Below, piece after piece: positions 54,646-63,306 of a stretch of DNA of 64,000 bases (within the stretch, counting starts at the first letter, position 1; every line of letters starts with the position of its first letter). The stretch lies in NCBI GenBank assembly GCA_012960755.1, contig DUAT01000041.1:107166-171165 (forward strand). The letters are read 5' to 3'. A program made the position numbers and the translations under genes. The notes under the pieces were generated by a model. It worked only from the letters and a program-made list of their open reading frames with translations, made no database searches and had not been told where the DNA came from. The DNA comes from Gammaproteobacteria bacterium. GTDB taxonomy: Bacteria; Pseudomonadota; Gammaproteobacteria; Pseudomonadales; Azotimanducaceae_A.

Positions 54646-56003
54646 TTCCTTTCCAGTTCATCAACAATTCTTTTATGGATTCCCCCGAATCCACCGTTGC
54701 TCATGATGACGATATGCTGATTTTTGGGATTCGTTTCAATTCTCTGCAACACGGCGTCGAATAGCTCATCCAGGCTATCAAAGACGTGATTCCTGTGATC
54801 GGCTACCCTGGTTTGCATATCCCAGCTAAGGTTGGGTGGCCGAAACCACAGGACTTCGCTGGCACGCGTTGCAGACTGTTTCAAAGAAGTGGCGTGCGTA
54901 CCTTTGCGCATGGTATGTGAGCCGGGTTCGATCACAGCGAGGATATCCTCACTGCCAACTTTGTGGCGCAAGCCGTCCAGCGTTGTCGCAATAGCAGTTG
55001 GATGGTGAGCGAAGTCATCGTAAATCGTTAGCGTGACAGAAGAGTAGATTTGTTCCATACGGCGTTTCACGCCTTTAAATTCAGACAGGGCTTCACATGC
55101 GGTTGCCGGGGCAACGCCGACATGCCGGGCCGCGGCGACTGCGGCCAGGGCGTTGTTGATATTGTGCTCCCCGGTCATGGCCCATTTAACCCGGCCTGTT
55201 TTCTTACCCGCGAGAGTCACCTCGAATTCAGATGAATCGGCGGATATGGCAACGGCTTCGAACTCACCTCCTGGTCCGGTCGTTATCTGATCGGACCAGC
55301 AACCTTTTTTGATGACACTCGCGATGTTTGCATCGTTCTCGGGATAAATCAGCAATCCAGTTTGAGGCACGGTTCTGATTAACAGGTGAAACTGGTTTTG
55401 AATGGCTGCCAGGTCCGGGAAAATGTCTGCATGATCATATTCCAGGTTGTTTAATATCGCGGTTCTGGGCCGGTAATGCAGGAACTTGGAGCGCCGGTCA
55501 AAATACGATGTATCATATTCGTCTGCCTCGATAACAAAAAAGGGTGTTTCTCCTATTCGTGCGGATTCACTAAAGTTTCCCGGTACACCACCTACCAGGA
55601 ATCCCGGCTTCATTCCCGCGTAATCTAATATCCAGGCAACCATGCTGGTTGTTGTCGTTTTGCCATGGGTACCGGCGACGGCGATTACCCACTTATCATT
55701 AAGCAGATAACGACCAAGCCATTCTGCGCCGGAGGTATAGGCGATATTCTTCTCCAGAACATACTCCACCGCTGGATTGCCCCTGGGCAAGTTGGCATTG
55801 CCAATCATGACAAGGTCAGTACTATCAGGGATATTCTCGGCAGTGTAAGGCGAATTGACCTTGATACCTGCCTGTTTGAGTTGATCGCTCATGGGCGGGT
55901 AGACGTTTTCATCAGTGCCGGTGACGACGTGTCCTTGTGCTCTCGCCAGTAGCGCAATGCTTCCCATCAGCGTGCCGCAGATACCCAGAATATGTACGTG
56001 CAA
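54642..56003 (-). CDS. mpl: UDP-N-acetylmuramate:L-Ala-D-Glu-mDAP ligase
   Basis: 453 residues. Reattaches the recycled murein tripeptide to UDP-MurNAc. MHVHILGICGTLMGSIA and the ATP loop AGTHGKTTTTSM near residue 113 mark the Mur-ligase family. It has the length of Mpl rather than MurC. The DUF2161 gene follows with ATGA overlap. Confidence 0.93.
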   Translation of the reverse strand: MHVHILGICGTLMGSIALLARAQGHVVTGTDENVYPPMSDQLKQAGIKVNSPYTAENIPDSTDLVMIGNANLPRGNPAVEYVLEKNIAYTSGAEWLGRYLLNDKWVIAVAGTHGKTTTTSMVAWILDYAGMKPGFLVGGVPGNFSESARIGETPFFVIEADEYDTSYFDRRSKFLHYRPRTAILNNLEYDHADIFPDLAAIQNQFHLLIRTVPQTGLLIYPENDANIASVIKKGCWSDQITTGPGGEFEAVAISADSSEFEVTLAGKKTGRVKWAMTGEHNINNALAAVAAARHVGVAPATACEALSEFKGVKRRMEQIYSSVTLTIYDDFAHHPTAIATTLDGLRHKVGSEDILAVIEPGSHTMRKGTHATSLKQSATRASEVLWFRPPNLSWDMQTRVADHRNHVFDSLDELFDAVLQRIETNPKNQHIVIMSNGGFGGIHKRIVDELERK

Positions 56004-56039
56004 AAAAATCCCCTAGCTCAACTAACAGGAACTAACTAT

Positions 56040-56561
56040 CTAACTTGCCGGTGGAAAGATTGATCTTGTTGAGAAGACAACCACCAACTCAATGATGAAT
56101 GCCAGCACGGTCCCCTGGAGCATGCTGATACCGGCAGATCGACTCAGGATAAACCCGAAAACCGCCAGCCACCAGAAAAAACAAATCAGGGCCAGGATAT
56201 TAAGAAAATCAGCAATCCAGCCTGGTTCCAGATCGACCGTTAACAGGTGAATAGCGAGCAGCATACAGATGAATATTGCGTTGCTGCCCAGCACAGCGCT
56301 CAAGGCACTGAGAAATCGATAGGCAACATTCTTGAATCTCAACAACCCGTAGATTATCGAAGCTTCCATAATGAACTCAATAACGACGAGGATCAGGACC
56401 TGAAAAACCTGGATATCAGAATAGGTAACCAGAACAGAGATGGTTTGTATCAACAAAAAGACGACAACCAGCGAGCTGGTGATCGTAATACTTCGTGGGA
56501 TTTTCTCGGGTCCGGTACGGAGCAGACACATCTGCCAGAAGTAGCTCAATATTGACAGCAT
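56040..56561 (-). CDS. Four-helix membrane protein of unknown function
   Basis: 173 residues, four or more hydrophobic segments (for example SLVVVFLLIQTISVLVTYS, NILALICFFWWLAVFGFIL). No family recognised. Its ribosome site (GAAGGA, 7 nt before ATG) lies within the terminal repeat of the adjacent MITE, so expression may have been altered by the insertion. Read through to mpl is possible (36-bp gap). Confidence 0.72.
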   Translation of the reverse strand: MLSILSYFWQMCLLRTGPEKIPRSITITSSLVVVFLLIQTISVLVTYSDIQVFQVLILVVIEFIMEASIIYGLLRFKNVAYRFLSALSAVLGSNAIFICMLLAIHLLTVDLEPGWIADFLNILALICFFWWLAVFGFILSRSAGISMLQGTVLAFIIELVVVFSTRSIFPPAS

Positions 56562-56562
56562 T

Positions 56563-56799
56563 TAGTAGTCCTTCAAGGCGCAATTACCATGTTCAGCGAG
56601 TCGGGAAGCGTTTGGCCGCAAGGCGTGCCTCGAAAGGGAATGGCGGGCACGCCGAGTGGAGTCCTTGCCAAGAGGTGCAACATCGCGGACGAACGCTTCC
56701 CGGCTCGCCTCGGCGGCCCCGCCATTCCCCGCGACTGCGCCTTGTCTTGAATCATTTGGGTCGCTCTGAACATGGTAATTGCGCCTTGAAGGACTACTA
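56563..56799. mobile_element. 237-bp MITE with 34-bp terminal inverted repeats
   Basis: The ends are a perfect 34-bp inverted pair (56563-56596 and 56766-56799, TAGTAGTCCTTCAAGG...). Additional inner inverted pairs are seen, such as GGGAAGCGTT with AACGCTTCCC, and GGAATGGCGGG with CCCGCCATTCC. The interior is more GC-rich than the surroundings. No transposase. Both ends carry TA, so insertion at a TA as for IS630/Tc-mariner relatives is possible. It lies between the MFS stop, which it overlaps, and the membrane-protein start. Confidence 0.9.
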
Positions 56800-58134
56800 G
56801 ATCTTATAGCCGGTGTTAATCGCACGGATTTTAGGCATAAAGAACCCGGATATAACAGTGACGAGAAACAGCATGATACCGCTCGTTACGAGACCAGCCT
56901 GGATGCTGACATGATCCACAATGTACCCGATGGGAACCACGCCGAGGGGCATTAGGCCATGGGACATCAGGTCAATGCTCATAATCCGGCCCCGCATACT
57001 TTGCTCGACTTGAAGCTGCACCAGGCTCCGGTTCATGGACATGTTAATGGCCGAAATAAAACCGACTATTCCAATAGTAATGAAGGCGAAGCTGAATTCC
57101 GTTGTCAGCGCGAAACTGGCGACACCCACACCCCAGAGTGCGTTTGTAACAAGTACCCAATTGCCTTTATTACCGATGCCCGAGAGCTTGGCCAACAACA
57201 GCGAGCCGCCGATGGCACCGACGCCCATTGACGTCATTAAAAACCCGAGGTCGTCGGGTCCCCCCGATAGTACATCGCGGCTAAATGCGGGTAAAAATGT
57301 GTTGATAGACAGGCCAAAGAGAAAGGGAAAGATCGACAGCAATATGAGTCCCCCGACAATGGGAGAATGAAAGACATAGTGCATACCTTCGGCGAGATCG
57401 TGCATTGGCGTTTTCCTGTGTCCCTTTATTGGCTCGCCCTTATGTCTTATCAGTAAAACCGTGACCGCGGATATCAGGTAAAGTACAGACAAGACAATAT
57501 AGACCAGCCCGACGCCGTATACAGAAGTCGTATCACCATCGGCAAATACCGCAATCATGAAACCTGCCAGCGCCGGCCCGAGTATTCGTGACAGATTCCA
57601 GGCGGCGGTGTTAAATGCCATGGCATTGAACATCAGTCTTTCGCCAACAATTTCAGGGATAAAGGCTGTTCTGGCGGGCAGGGAAAGTGCCATGACGGTG
57701 CCGTTAAAGAGACCGACGAGAATAAAATCTTCAAACGTAACGTTGCCACTCATCACAACATAAGCCATAGCCAGGGTGGCCACACCATTAGCTAACGGTG
57801 ACCAGCCAATGACCGGTTTTTTTTTGACTCGATCTGCAAGGACACCCCCGATAGGCGAAAACACGACCTGGGGCAGCATGAAAGCGAGGGTCACGTAGGT
57901 AAGATTCATGGCGGAGGATGTCATCTCATAGACAAGCCAGCCCTGGGCCACCAATTGCATATTCATGGCAAAGGCCGAGGCCAACATCCCTATCCAGAGG
58001 TAAAAGTAATCTGCAACTTTAAGAGAGGCAAATAAGGACTTGTCGTGGTGGACGGAGTCTTTGGCCACTATTACGGTGGGCGATCCTGTTTCGGACGAAT
58101 GTGTTTCGGGCGAATCTGCGGTGGGCGAATTCAA
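56797..58134 (-). CDS. MFS exporter (EntS/enterobactin-exporter-like)
   Basis: About 445 residues with 12 membrane helices. Motif A is present as GGVLADRVKKKPVIG, followed by NGTVMALSLPARTAFIPEIVG and LGPALAGF, as in the EntS/drug-exporter group. TTG 58134 is preferred, with AGGA 8 nt upstream. The first residues carry a proline/serine/threonine-rich repeat (SPTADSPETHSSETGSPT). The stop lies at the MITE border. Confidence 0.82.
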   Translation of the reverse strand: MNSPTADSPETHSSETGSPTVIVAKDSVHHDKSLFASLKVADYFYLWIGMLASAFAMNMQLVAQGWLVYEMTSSAMNLTYVTLAFMLPQVVFSPIGGVLADRVKKKPVIGWSPLANGVATLAMAYVVMSGNVTFEDFILVGLFNGTVMALSLPARTAFIPEIVGERLMFNAMAFNTAAWNLSRILGPALAGFMIAVFADGDTTSVYGVGLVYIVLSVLYLISAVTVLLIRHKGEPIKGHRKTPMHDLAEGMHYVFHSPIVGGLILLSIFPFLFGLSINTFLPAFSRDVLSGGPDDLGFLMTSMGVGAIGGSLLLAKLSGIGNKGNWVLVTNALWGVGVASFALTTEFSFAFITIGIVGFISAINMSMNRSLVQLQVEQSMRGRIMSIDLMSHGLMPLGVVPIGYIVDHVSIQAGLVTSGIMLFLVTVISGFFMPKIRAINTGYKI

Positions 58135-58248
58135 GACTGGTTTCCTGCGGTAAAGCGGGAGTATAGCGGAATTAAGGCGGCGGGAATAATCGGCATCCCG
58201 GCGTGGCAACCTGCTACGCGTCACCAGGCCAGAGTGCGGGGCGAAATT

Positions 58249-58752
58249 CTAATCGTTTTCCATCATCTCTTTGTAAGCTTCCCGGGTAGCCTGAAAACGT
58301 TCGAAGGGGAATTTTATGGGAACGCCCTCAAGTGCTGCCAGCATCATCATCAGGTGTGCTTCCCAACCTGCACAAGAGCGCGCAACCTCTTCATCTTCTG
58401 GGATGCCAAGTGTTAAAGAAAGTCGGGTGCGCTGATCTATGGGTTCTAACTCCCACCTGATCGGGCGCTGGGGTTCGTCACCGCTGCTCCAGGAGTATTC
58501 GAGCAGTGAAGGGGCCTGACACTTTGTCACTTCACTGTCGATGACGATTCCGCTGTCAGTGAAATTCAATGTTGCCCGCCCGCCCTGTGCAAGTTCTATT
58601 TCACCGGGTGCGAGCCAGTTCACAAAATGGCTGGGCTTGGTGAGCATGCTCCAGACTGTTGCCTGATCTTGATCGATATCACGGGTGAGGGTTGCGTTGT
58701 AGTAACCGTCTGCTTTTTCGATAGATCCTAGTTCTTCCTTCTCGTTTGCCAT
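58249..58752 (-). CDS. SRPBCC / AHSA1-like protein
   Basis: 167 residues of Bet v1-like fold. YYNATLTRDIDQDQATVWSMLTKPSHFVNWLAPG opens the domain, and GWEAHLMMMLAALEGVPIKFPF ends it. It is a second SRPBCC gene, not paired here with an ArsR gene. ATG 58752 has GGAAAG upstream. Confidence 0.82.
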   Translation of the reverse strand: MANEKEELGSIEKADGYYNATLTRDIDQDQATVWSMLTKPSHFVNWLAPGEIELAQGGRATLNFTDSGIVIDSEVTKCQAPSLLEYSWSSGDEPQRPIRWELEPIDQRTRLSLTLGIPEDEEVARSCAGWEAHLMMMLAALEGVPIKFPFERFQATREAYKEMMEND

Positions 58753-59179
58753 ATTATGCTTTCCGCTGTGATGCAGCACAGGATAGACTAACAGCGCCTT
58801 TTGTCATATGACATGGATCAAGGTGAATCGAACCTGACTGATCATACCGTGTACTATAGCGTGGATTGTTTTCTGGGGCTGGCAACTGCTCATCGTTTCA
58901 GCTGTTGTCATGTGTGGATTAATGTTCAAACCTTCTGCCAGTGGGAGAAGACCACGATCGCTAACCAGATTCCCAAGGAGCGCGGGTTTCTGTTTTTTCA
59001 ATTAAAGAGAATGAATTGGAGAGAATGTCCTGATCTGATCAAGTTTTAACTGCAAAAATCGGAAAATGGATTGATCCAGGTCACGAACCTGGATGAGTTT
59101 CGTTGATAGCATGTTGTAGGAAACGTGGCTGGGGATTGTTAAGTGGAGAACAACCGGTTGGGACTGGGATTTTAGCACC
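58753..59179. other. Divergent intergenic region upstream of the globin
   Basis: 427 bp with only low-quality ORFs. Hairpin ATCCAGGT-CACGA-ACCTGGAT at 59074-59094, no T run; it may be an operator or an RNA stem before the globin. At 58808-58821, ATGAC-ATGG-ATCAA is a half-matching FNR-like site. Promoters for both neighbours should lie here. Confidence 0.45.
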
Positions 59180-59620
59180 ATGGACCTGGAGAGAATGTTT
59201 GATGAGAGCTACGAGCGGGTCATTGGGCACGGTATCGGGATCTCAGAAAGTGGGACTCGATTCTTTACGCGATTCTATGAGATATTTTTTGCGAAATCTG
59301 AGCTTGTCCGGGAGAAATTCAGGCTAACTGATATGTCTCAGCAATTGAAGGTGCTGCAGAAAGGGATGTATCAGCTGATGAGTTTTTATCTGATGAGAAC
59401 AGACAACGACTACCTGCAGTCAATCGCGTTAACACATAATCGCGATCACTACGATATTCATCCGGAACTTTATGAGCTTTGGCTGGAGTCACTTCTACAG
59501 ACCGTGGCTGAACTCGACCCTGATTACCATGAGGAAATCAGGCTGGCCTGGCAGATAGTGATGACGCCGGGGATACTCTACTTAAAATACTACCATGACC
59601 ATACCCCGGCTGCGCCTTAG
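59180..59620 (+). CDS. Single-domain bacterial globin
   Basis: 146 residues. The fold is recognised from RFFTRFYEIFFAKSELVREKF, LKVLQKGMYQLMSFYL and the proximal His near LTHNRDHYDIHPELYELWLESLL. Such globins bind oxygen or nitric oxide. The gene ends in its own terminator. Convergent with the universal stress protein, both fitting oxygen limitation. Confidence 0.82.
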   Translation: MDLERMFDESYERVIGHGIGISESGTRFFTRFYEIFFAKSELVREKFRLTDMSQQLKVLQKGMYQLMSFYLMRTDNDYLQSIALTHNRDHYDIHPELYELWLESLLQTVAELDPDYHEEIRLAWQIVMTPGILYLKYYHDHTPAAP

Positions 59621-59641
59621 CAGCCTTCTAGGCTGCTTTTA
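59619..59641 (+). terminator. Rho-independent terminator of the globin gene
   Basis: AGCAGCC (59619-59625), TTCTA loop, GGCTGCT (59631-59637), then TTT. The hairpin overlaps both the globin and the convergent stress-protein stop codons. No T run on the minus strand. Confidence 0.8.
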
Positions 59642-60524
59642 CCGGTGATTCGAACTCTGCTAACTTGACAACGAATACGTCGCTGCGTGTTTTTTCCATC
59701 ACCGATTCCGCAGTGTTACCTATAAACAAACCAGAAGTCCCTGATCTGGCGACGGTACCCATGACGATGACACCAGCCTCTATTTGAGATGCGTACCTGT
59801 TCACAACAAGGTCTGCTGCGCCTTCTCCAAGATGGACATTTTCCCGCGGAATATCCTGAGTCTCTGCCAGCTGGTAAGCCCTGGTAAATTGCTCGTCTCG
59901 CCTGCCTTTGGTTATCTGGTATGCCAGTGGGTCTGAGACAGCATTGCCACTGGGAACCGTACCGATATTGTAAGCATGTACGATATGCACATCCGCACTC
60001 AGAACGTTCGCTAGAATCCCGGATTGCTCAAGAACAACCTTGTTGAGTTGATGGTGCGCGTAATCCTGGCTCGCCAGATCAACAGCGGCGACAACGGCGT
60101 TCCCCTTGATCGGATTGGCATGATTTACCAGGAGAAGAGGACAGGGACAAAATCGAATCAGATTCCAGTCCGTTGAAGTGAACAGGGCTCTTTTTATTAC
60201 ACCGTGTTGTCGAAGTGGCTTAAACACAAAATCGGCACCGTACCTGAGAGCGCTTTGAATAATGGTTTCGTACAACCGGTAAAATAGCTGGATTTCTGTT
60301 TCAATATCGTAGCCTTCGTCCCGTAAGGGCTGCACAAGTGTTTCGAGCCACGCTTTCTTCTCTTTAACCTTATCCCGGTAATCACAGGCTTCCTCAGCGC
60401 TGTGTGGAGACTGCAGGTAGTACTCCACTTTGAACTCAATACTACCGACAGGAATTTCTTTGATTCGGCTCAAAGCAGAATGACGTGATTCTTCAGGGTC
60501 AACAACAATTAGAATTTTTGGCAT
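59628..60524 (-). CDS. Tandem universal stress protein (UspE-like)
   Basis: 298 residues with two Usp domains. The second ends with VIMGTVARSGTSGLFIGNTAESVMEKTRSDVFVVK, matching the G-x9-G(S/N) ATP-binding pattern. ATG 60524 has TGAGGA upstream. A perfect FNR/Anr box lies about 105 bp before the start, so induction under oxygen limitation is likely, as known for some pseudomonad Usp genes. Confidence 0.9.
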   Translation of the reverse strand: MPKILIVVDPEESRHSALSRIKEIPVGSIEFKVEYYLQSPHSAEEACDYRDKVKEKKAWLETLVQPLRDEGYDIETEIQLFYRLYETIIQSALRYGADFVFKPLRQHGVIKRALFTSTDWNLIRFCPCPLLLVNHANPIKGNAVVAAVDLASQDYAHHQLNKVVLEQSGILANVLSADVHIVHAYNIGTVPSGNAVSDPLAYQITKGRRDEQFTRAYQLAETQDIPRENVHLGEGAADLVVNRYASQIEAGVIVMGTVARSGTSGLFIGNTAESVMEKTRSDVFVVKLAEFESPVKAA

Positions 60525-60601
60525 TTAATTGATCCTCAGTTTTTAGACATGGTTTGCGGAACATTGTCTACTACGGTTCAGCGTATACTTCCTAAACGAG
60601 T

Positions 60602-60643
60602 AATTTAACCGTCTCACCGCTATCGTGCATTGATGTAAATCAA
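60602..60643 (-). promoter_or_regulatory. FNR/Anr box and class II promoter of the stress-protein gene
   Basis: TTGAT-GTAA-ATCAA at 60630-60643 is an exact FNR/Anr consensus palindrome. On the minus strand TAAATT at 60607-60602 falls where a -10 should be if the box is centred at -41.5 (start near 60595). That is the class II activator geometry. The box would serve the Usp gene starting at 60524. Confidence 0.75.
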
Positions 60644-60692
60644 TCAATTGAGAGTTAAAAAGGGAGTGCAGGAGGCATGGTTCGCAGGCCGG

Positions 60693-62348
60693 TTACCTCT
60701 TTTGGCCCCTTAATTTTGCGATCGTCGTGCTGGGGCTGATCGCTTCAGGGTCGATCTTAATATGGAGCAGGGCGGAGGTATGACAGGCGAGCGCTTCATT
60801 CAACAGGGGTTCGAAATCCTCAGTCTTTTCAACCGTACCCGCGAACAGGCCATAACTGCGTGCCAGAGCCGCAAAATCAGGATTTTCAATGTCTGTACCG
60901 GAGATCCTGCGAGGGTACTCCCGCTCCTGATGCATGCGTATGGTGCCGTAAATGCCATTATCTATAACCAGTATGATCACGTGGGCACCAGACTGGGCAG
61001 CCGTACCGAGTTCCTGACTGGTCATCTGAAAACATCCGTCTCCAGCTAAACACACCACGGTTCGTTCGGGACAGCGTAGTTTCGCTGCAATGGCAGCGGG
61101 TAATCCGTATCCCATTGAACCGGAGGTTGGAGCGACCTGGGTTCCATAAGCCCGGTAGCGGTAGAATCGGTGAATCCAGGCGGAGTAGTTGCCCGCGCCG
61201 TTGGTAATAATATCCTGCGCCGACAACTTCTCCTGCAGAACACGAACGACTTCACCGAGTTGCACCGGTCCCGGGATAGTGGGGATATCATTGTTCCATT
61301 TCTCGTAGGCGGAATGTGCTTCAGTCACGCGGTCAACGGTTCCGGGTCGACACTCTATCTTTCCCAGTGATTCGACAAAGCTGAGTGGCGTTGCGTTGAT
61401 CGCAAGGGTTGGTGTATAAATTCTCCCCAGTTCTTCGGTACCAGGATGTACGTGGATCAAATTCTGTTGTGGTACAGGGATGTCCAGTAGACTGAAGTTC
61501 TGGCTGGCGATCTCAGAAAGCCTCGCCCCCAACAATATAACCAGGTCGCTATCTTTGATTAACCGTACAAGCGCAGGATTTGCACCGATGCCAAGATCAC
61601 CGGCGTAGTTTGGATGAGTTGCATCAAAAAGTTGCTGTCGCCTGAACGACACCGCAGCTGGCAACCCGACCGAGGTGACCCATTCCTGGGTTTTCGCGAC
61701 TGCGGTTGCGTCCCATCTTGAACCTCCGAGTATCAGAACCGGCCGCTCCGAATTCATTATCAGTAATTCCGCCTGTTTAATTTGAGATACAGAAGGTGCA
61801 GGTTCAGTCGCCTCAATCCTCGGCGTGGCATGAGCACTTGCAGTTTTTACTGACTGCCGCAGCATGTCTTCGGGCAAGGCGATGATTACAGGACCGGGAC
61901 GACCGTTTAGTGCAACATGGAAGGCTCTGCTTAAGAGCTCGGGAATCCGTCCGGGATCGTCAATTTGCAAGGTCAGTTTTGCCAGTCCGCCGTACATCTG
62001 ATTAAAGTCGACTTCCTGAAATGCATCCCTGCCAGTCAGACCACGGCCGATCTGGCCAATAAATAGAATCATGGGCGTTGAATCCTGCTGTGCCACATGC
62101 ACGCCCGCGGCGGCATTTGTAGCACCGGGTCCGCGGGTGACGAAGCAGATACCCGGACGCCGGGTCAGCTTTCCATCGGCTTCAGCCATCATGGCTGCAC
62201 CGCCTTCATGCTTCGCAACAACGACCTGTATCGAACTGTCGAACAGCGCATCCAGTATCGCGAGGTAACTTTCCCCCGGTACACAAAAAATCCGGTCTGT
62301 GCCTTGCTCTTCCAGGCACTGTATTAAGAGCTGTGCAGCCGTAGTCAA
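60693..62348 (-). CDS. Thiamine-diphosphate enzyme (acetolactate-synthase-like)
   Basis: 551 residues. Glutamate in VVAKHEGGAAMMAEA (residues 43-57), Pyr and central domains, and the ThDP motif GDGCFQMTSQELGT...IDNGIYGT. Similar to IlvB/oxalyl-CoA decarboxylase-type enzymes. No ilvH subunit adjoins it, so a catabolic function is likely. TTG start at 62348 is fixed by GGAGGT 6 nt upstream. Confidence 0.88.
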   Translation of the reverse strand: MTTAAQLLIQCLEEQGTDRIFCVPGESYLAILDALFDSSIQVVVAKHEGGAAMMAEADGKLTRRPGICFVTRGPGATNAAAGVHVAQQDSTPMILFIGQIGRGLTGRDAFQEVDFNQMYGGLAKLTLQIDDPGRIPELLSRAFHVALNGRPGPVIIALPEDMLRQSVKTASAHATPRIEATEPAPSVSQIKQAELLIMNSERPVLILGGSRWDATAVAKTQEWVTSVGLPAAVSFRRQQLFDATHPNYAGDLGIGANPALVRLIKDSDLVILLGARLSEIASQNFSLLDIPVPQQNLIHVHPGTEELGRIYTPTLAINATPLSFVESLGKIECRPGTVDRVTEAHSAYEKWNNDIPTIPGPVQLGEVVRVLQEKLSAQDIITNGAGNYSAWIHRFYRYRAYGTQVAPTSGSMGYGLPAAIAAKLRCPERTVVCLAGDGCFQMTSQELGTAAQSGAHVIILVIDNGIYGTIRMHQEREYPRRISGTDIENPDFAALARSYGLFAGTVEKTEDFEPLLNEALACHTSALLHIKIDPEAISPSTTIAKLRGQKR

Positions 62349-62499
62349 GATGTACCTCCAAAAAAATAGGATAATGTCGGTGCCGACAAGTGACCTACTT
62401 GATTTCGAACGGCAATGTGTAGTTACAATCTACAAAACAGTGCTTCCAGTCAAGACCGGAATCTGTACATACCAGCAGAAACCCAGGCAGGAGAATCCT

Positions 62500-63291
62500 T
62501 TGAGTTTTTACGATGAAGAAACAGCCGTCAAGAAAATTTCTGACAATCAGTATCTGGGGTACGTAACTTCTCATTGGGGAATTGGTGACAACCCCAACGG
62601 CGGCTACCTGGTATCAATCGCGTTGGCTGCACTCGCAGATTCCCTACCTCATCCCGACCCGATTACCGTAACAACACATTACCTGAGACCCGGCATACCG
62701 GATGCTGAGTGCTCTGTACGAGTTGAGATTATCCGCACGGGGCGTACCCTGAGTACTGCCCGAGCTTCATTGTATCAGGATGATAAAGCGAGAATCGAAG
62801 TGCTGGCGGCATTTGGAGATTTGACACAATCTGTCGGGGTTGACACAGAGATTCGTATTCCGGCGCCAGTAGTCTCTCCTCCAGAAGACTGTGTTCAACG
62901 ATCCGGAGCGAGGCAGGGGATTCACCTTCCGATCCTGGGTCGTGTTGATATCAGACTACTACCAGAATCAACCAAACAGGTCAAACGCGCAGAACTTTCA
63001 GGCTGGAATCGATTCGTTGATGATCGGGAACCGGATACCCGATCGTTGCTGTTGTTTGTAGATACCTTTCCTCCTTCTCCATTTCCGCTGCTTGGTGAGA
63101 TTGGTTGGGTACCCACCCTGGAACTTACCGTTCATATTCGACGCCGACCGGCACCGGGCTGGATCCAGACTCATGTGAAAACAGAAGACCTTTATCTGGG
63201 TCGTATGATAGAGAATGGAAAACTCTGGGACAGTGAAGGAAACCTGGTAGCCCAGAGTCGACAGATTGGATTGGTCATGAAGCAGGATTAG
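62500..63291 (+). CDS. Acyl-CoA thioesterase family (double hot-dog, TesB-like)
   Basis: 263 residues with GDNPNGGYLVSIALAALADSLPHPDPITVTTHYLRPG (first hot dog) and a second half ending DLYLGRMIENGKLWDSEGNLVAQSRQ. TTG 62500 is chosen since AGGAG lies 7 nt upstream; the frame upstream to 62299 is the antisense of the ThDP gene. The substrate is unknown. Confidence 0.85.
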   Translation: MSFYDEETAVKKISDNQYLGYVTSHWGIGDNPNGGYLVSIALAALADSLPHPDPITVTTHYLRPGIPDAECSVRVEIIRTGRTLSTARASLYQDDKARIEVLAAFGDLTQSVGVDTEIRIPAPVVSPPEDCVQRSGARQGIHLPILGRVDIRLLPESTKQVKRAELSGWNRFVDDREPDTRSLLLFVDTFPPSPFPLLGEIGWVPTLELTVHIRRRPAPGWIQTHVKTEDLYLGRMIENGKLWDSEGNLVAQSRQIGLVMKQD

Positions 63292-63306
63292 ACTGAGCCC
63301 CTACTC

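Noticed and set aside
56562..56825. ORFs of 60-100 codons on both strands of the 56.6 kb element
   Set aside because: They follow from the palindromic structure, share the same repeat ends on both strands and have no coding features.
58801..59049. 82-codon ORF upstream of the globin
   Set aside because: No ribosome site or known motif, lies in a promoter region.
59074..59094. ATCCAGGT hairpin taken as a terminator
   Set aside because: No T tract and no upstream gene on the plus strand; an operator or RNA stem is more plausible.
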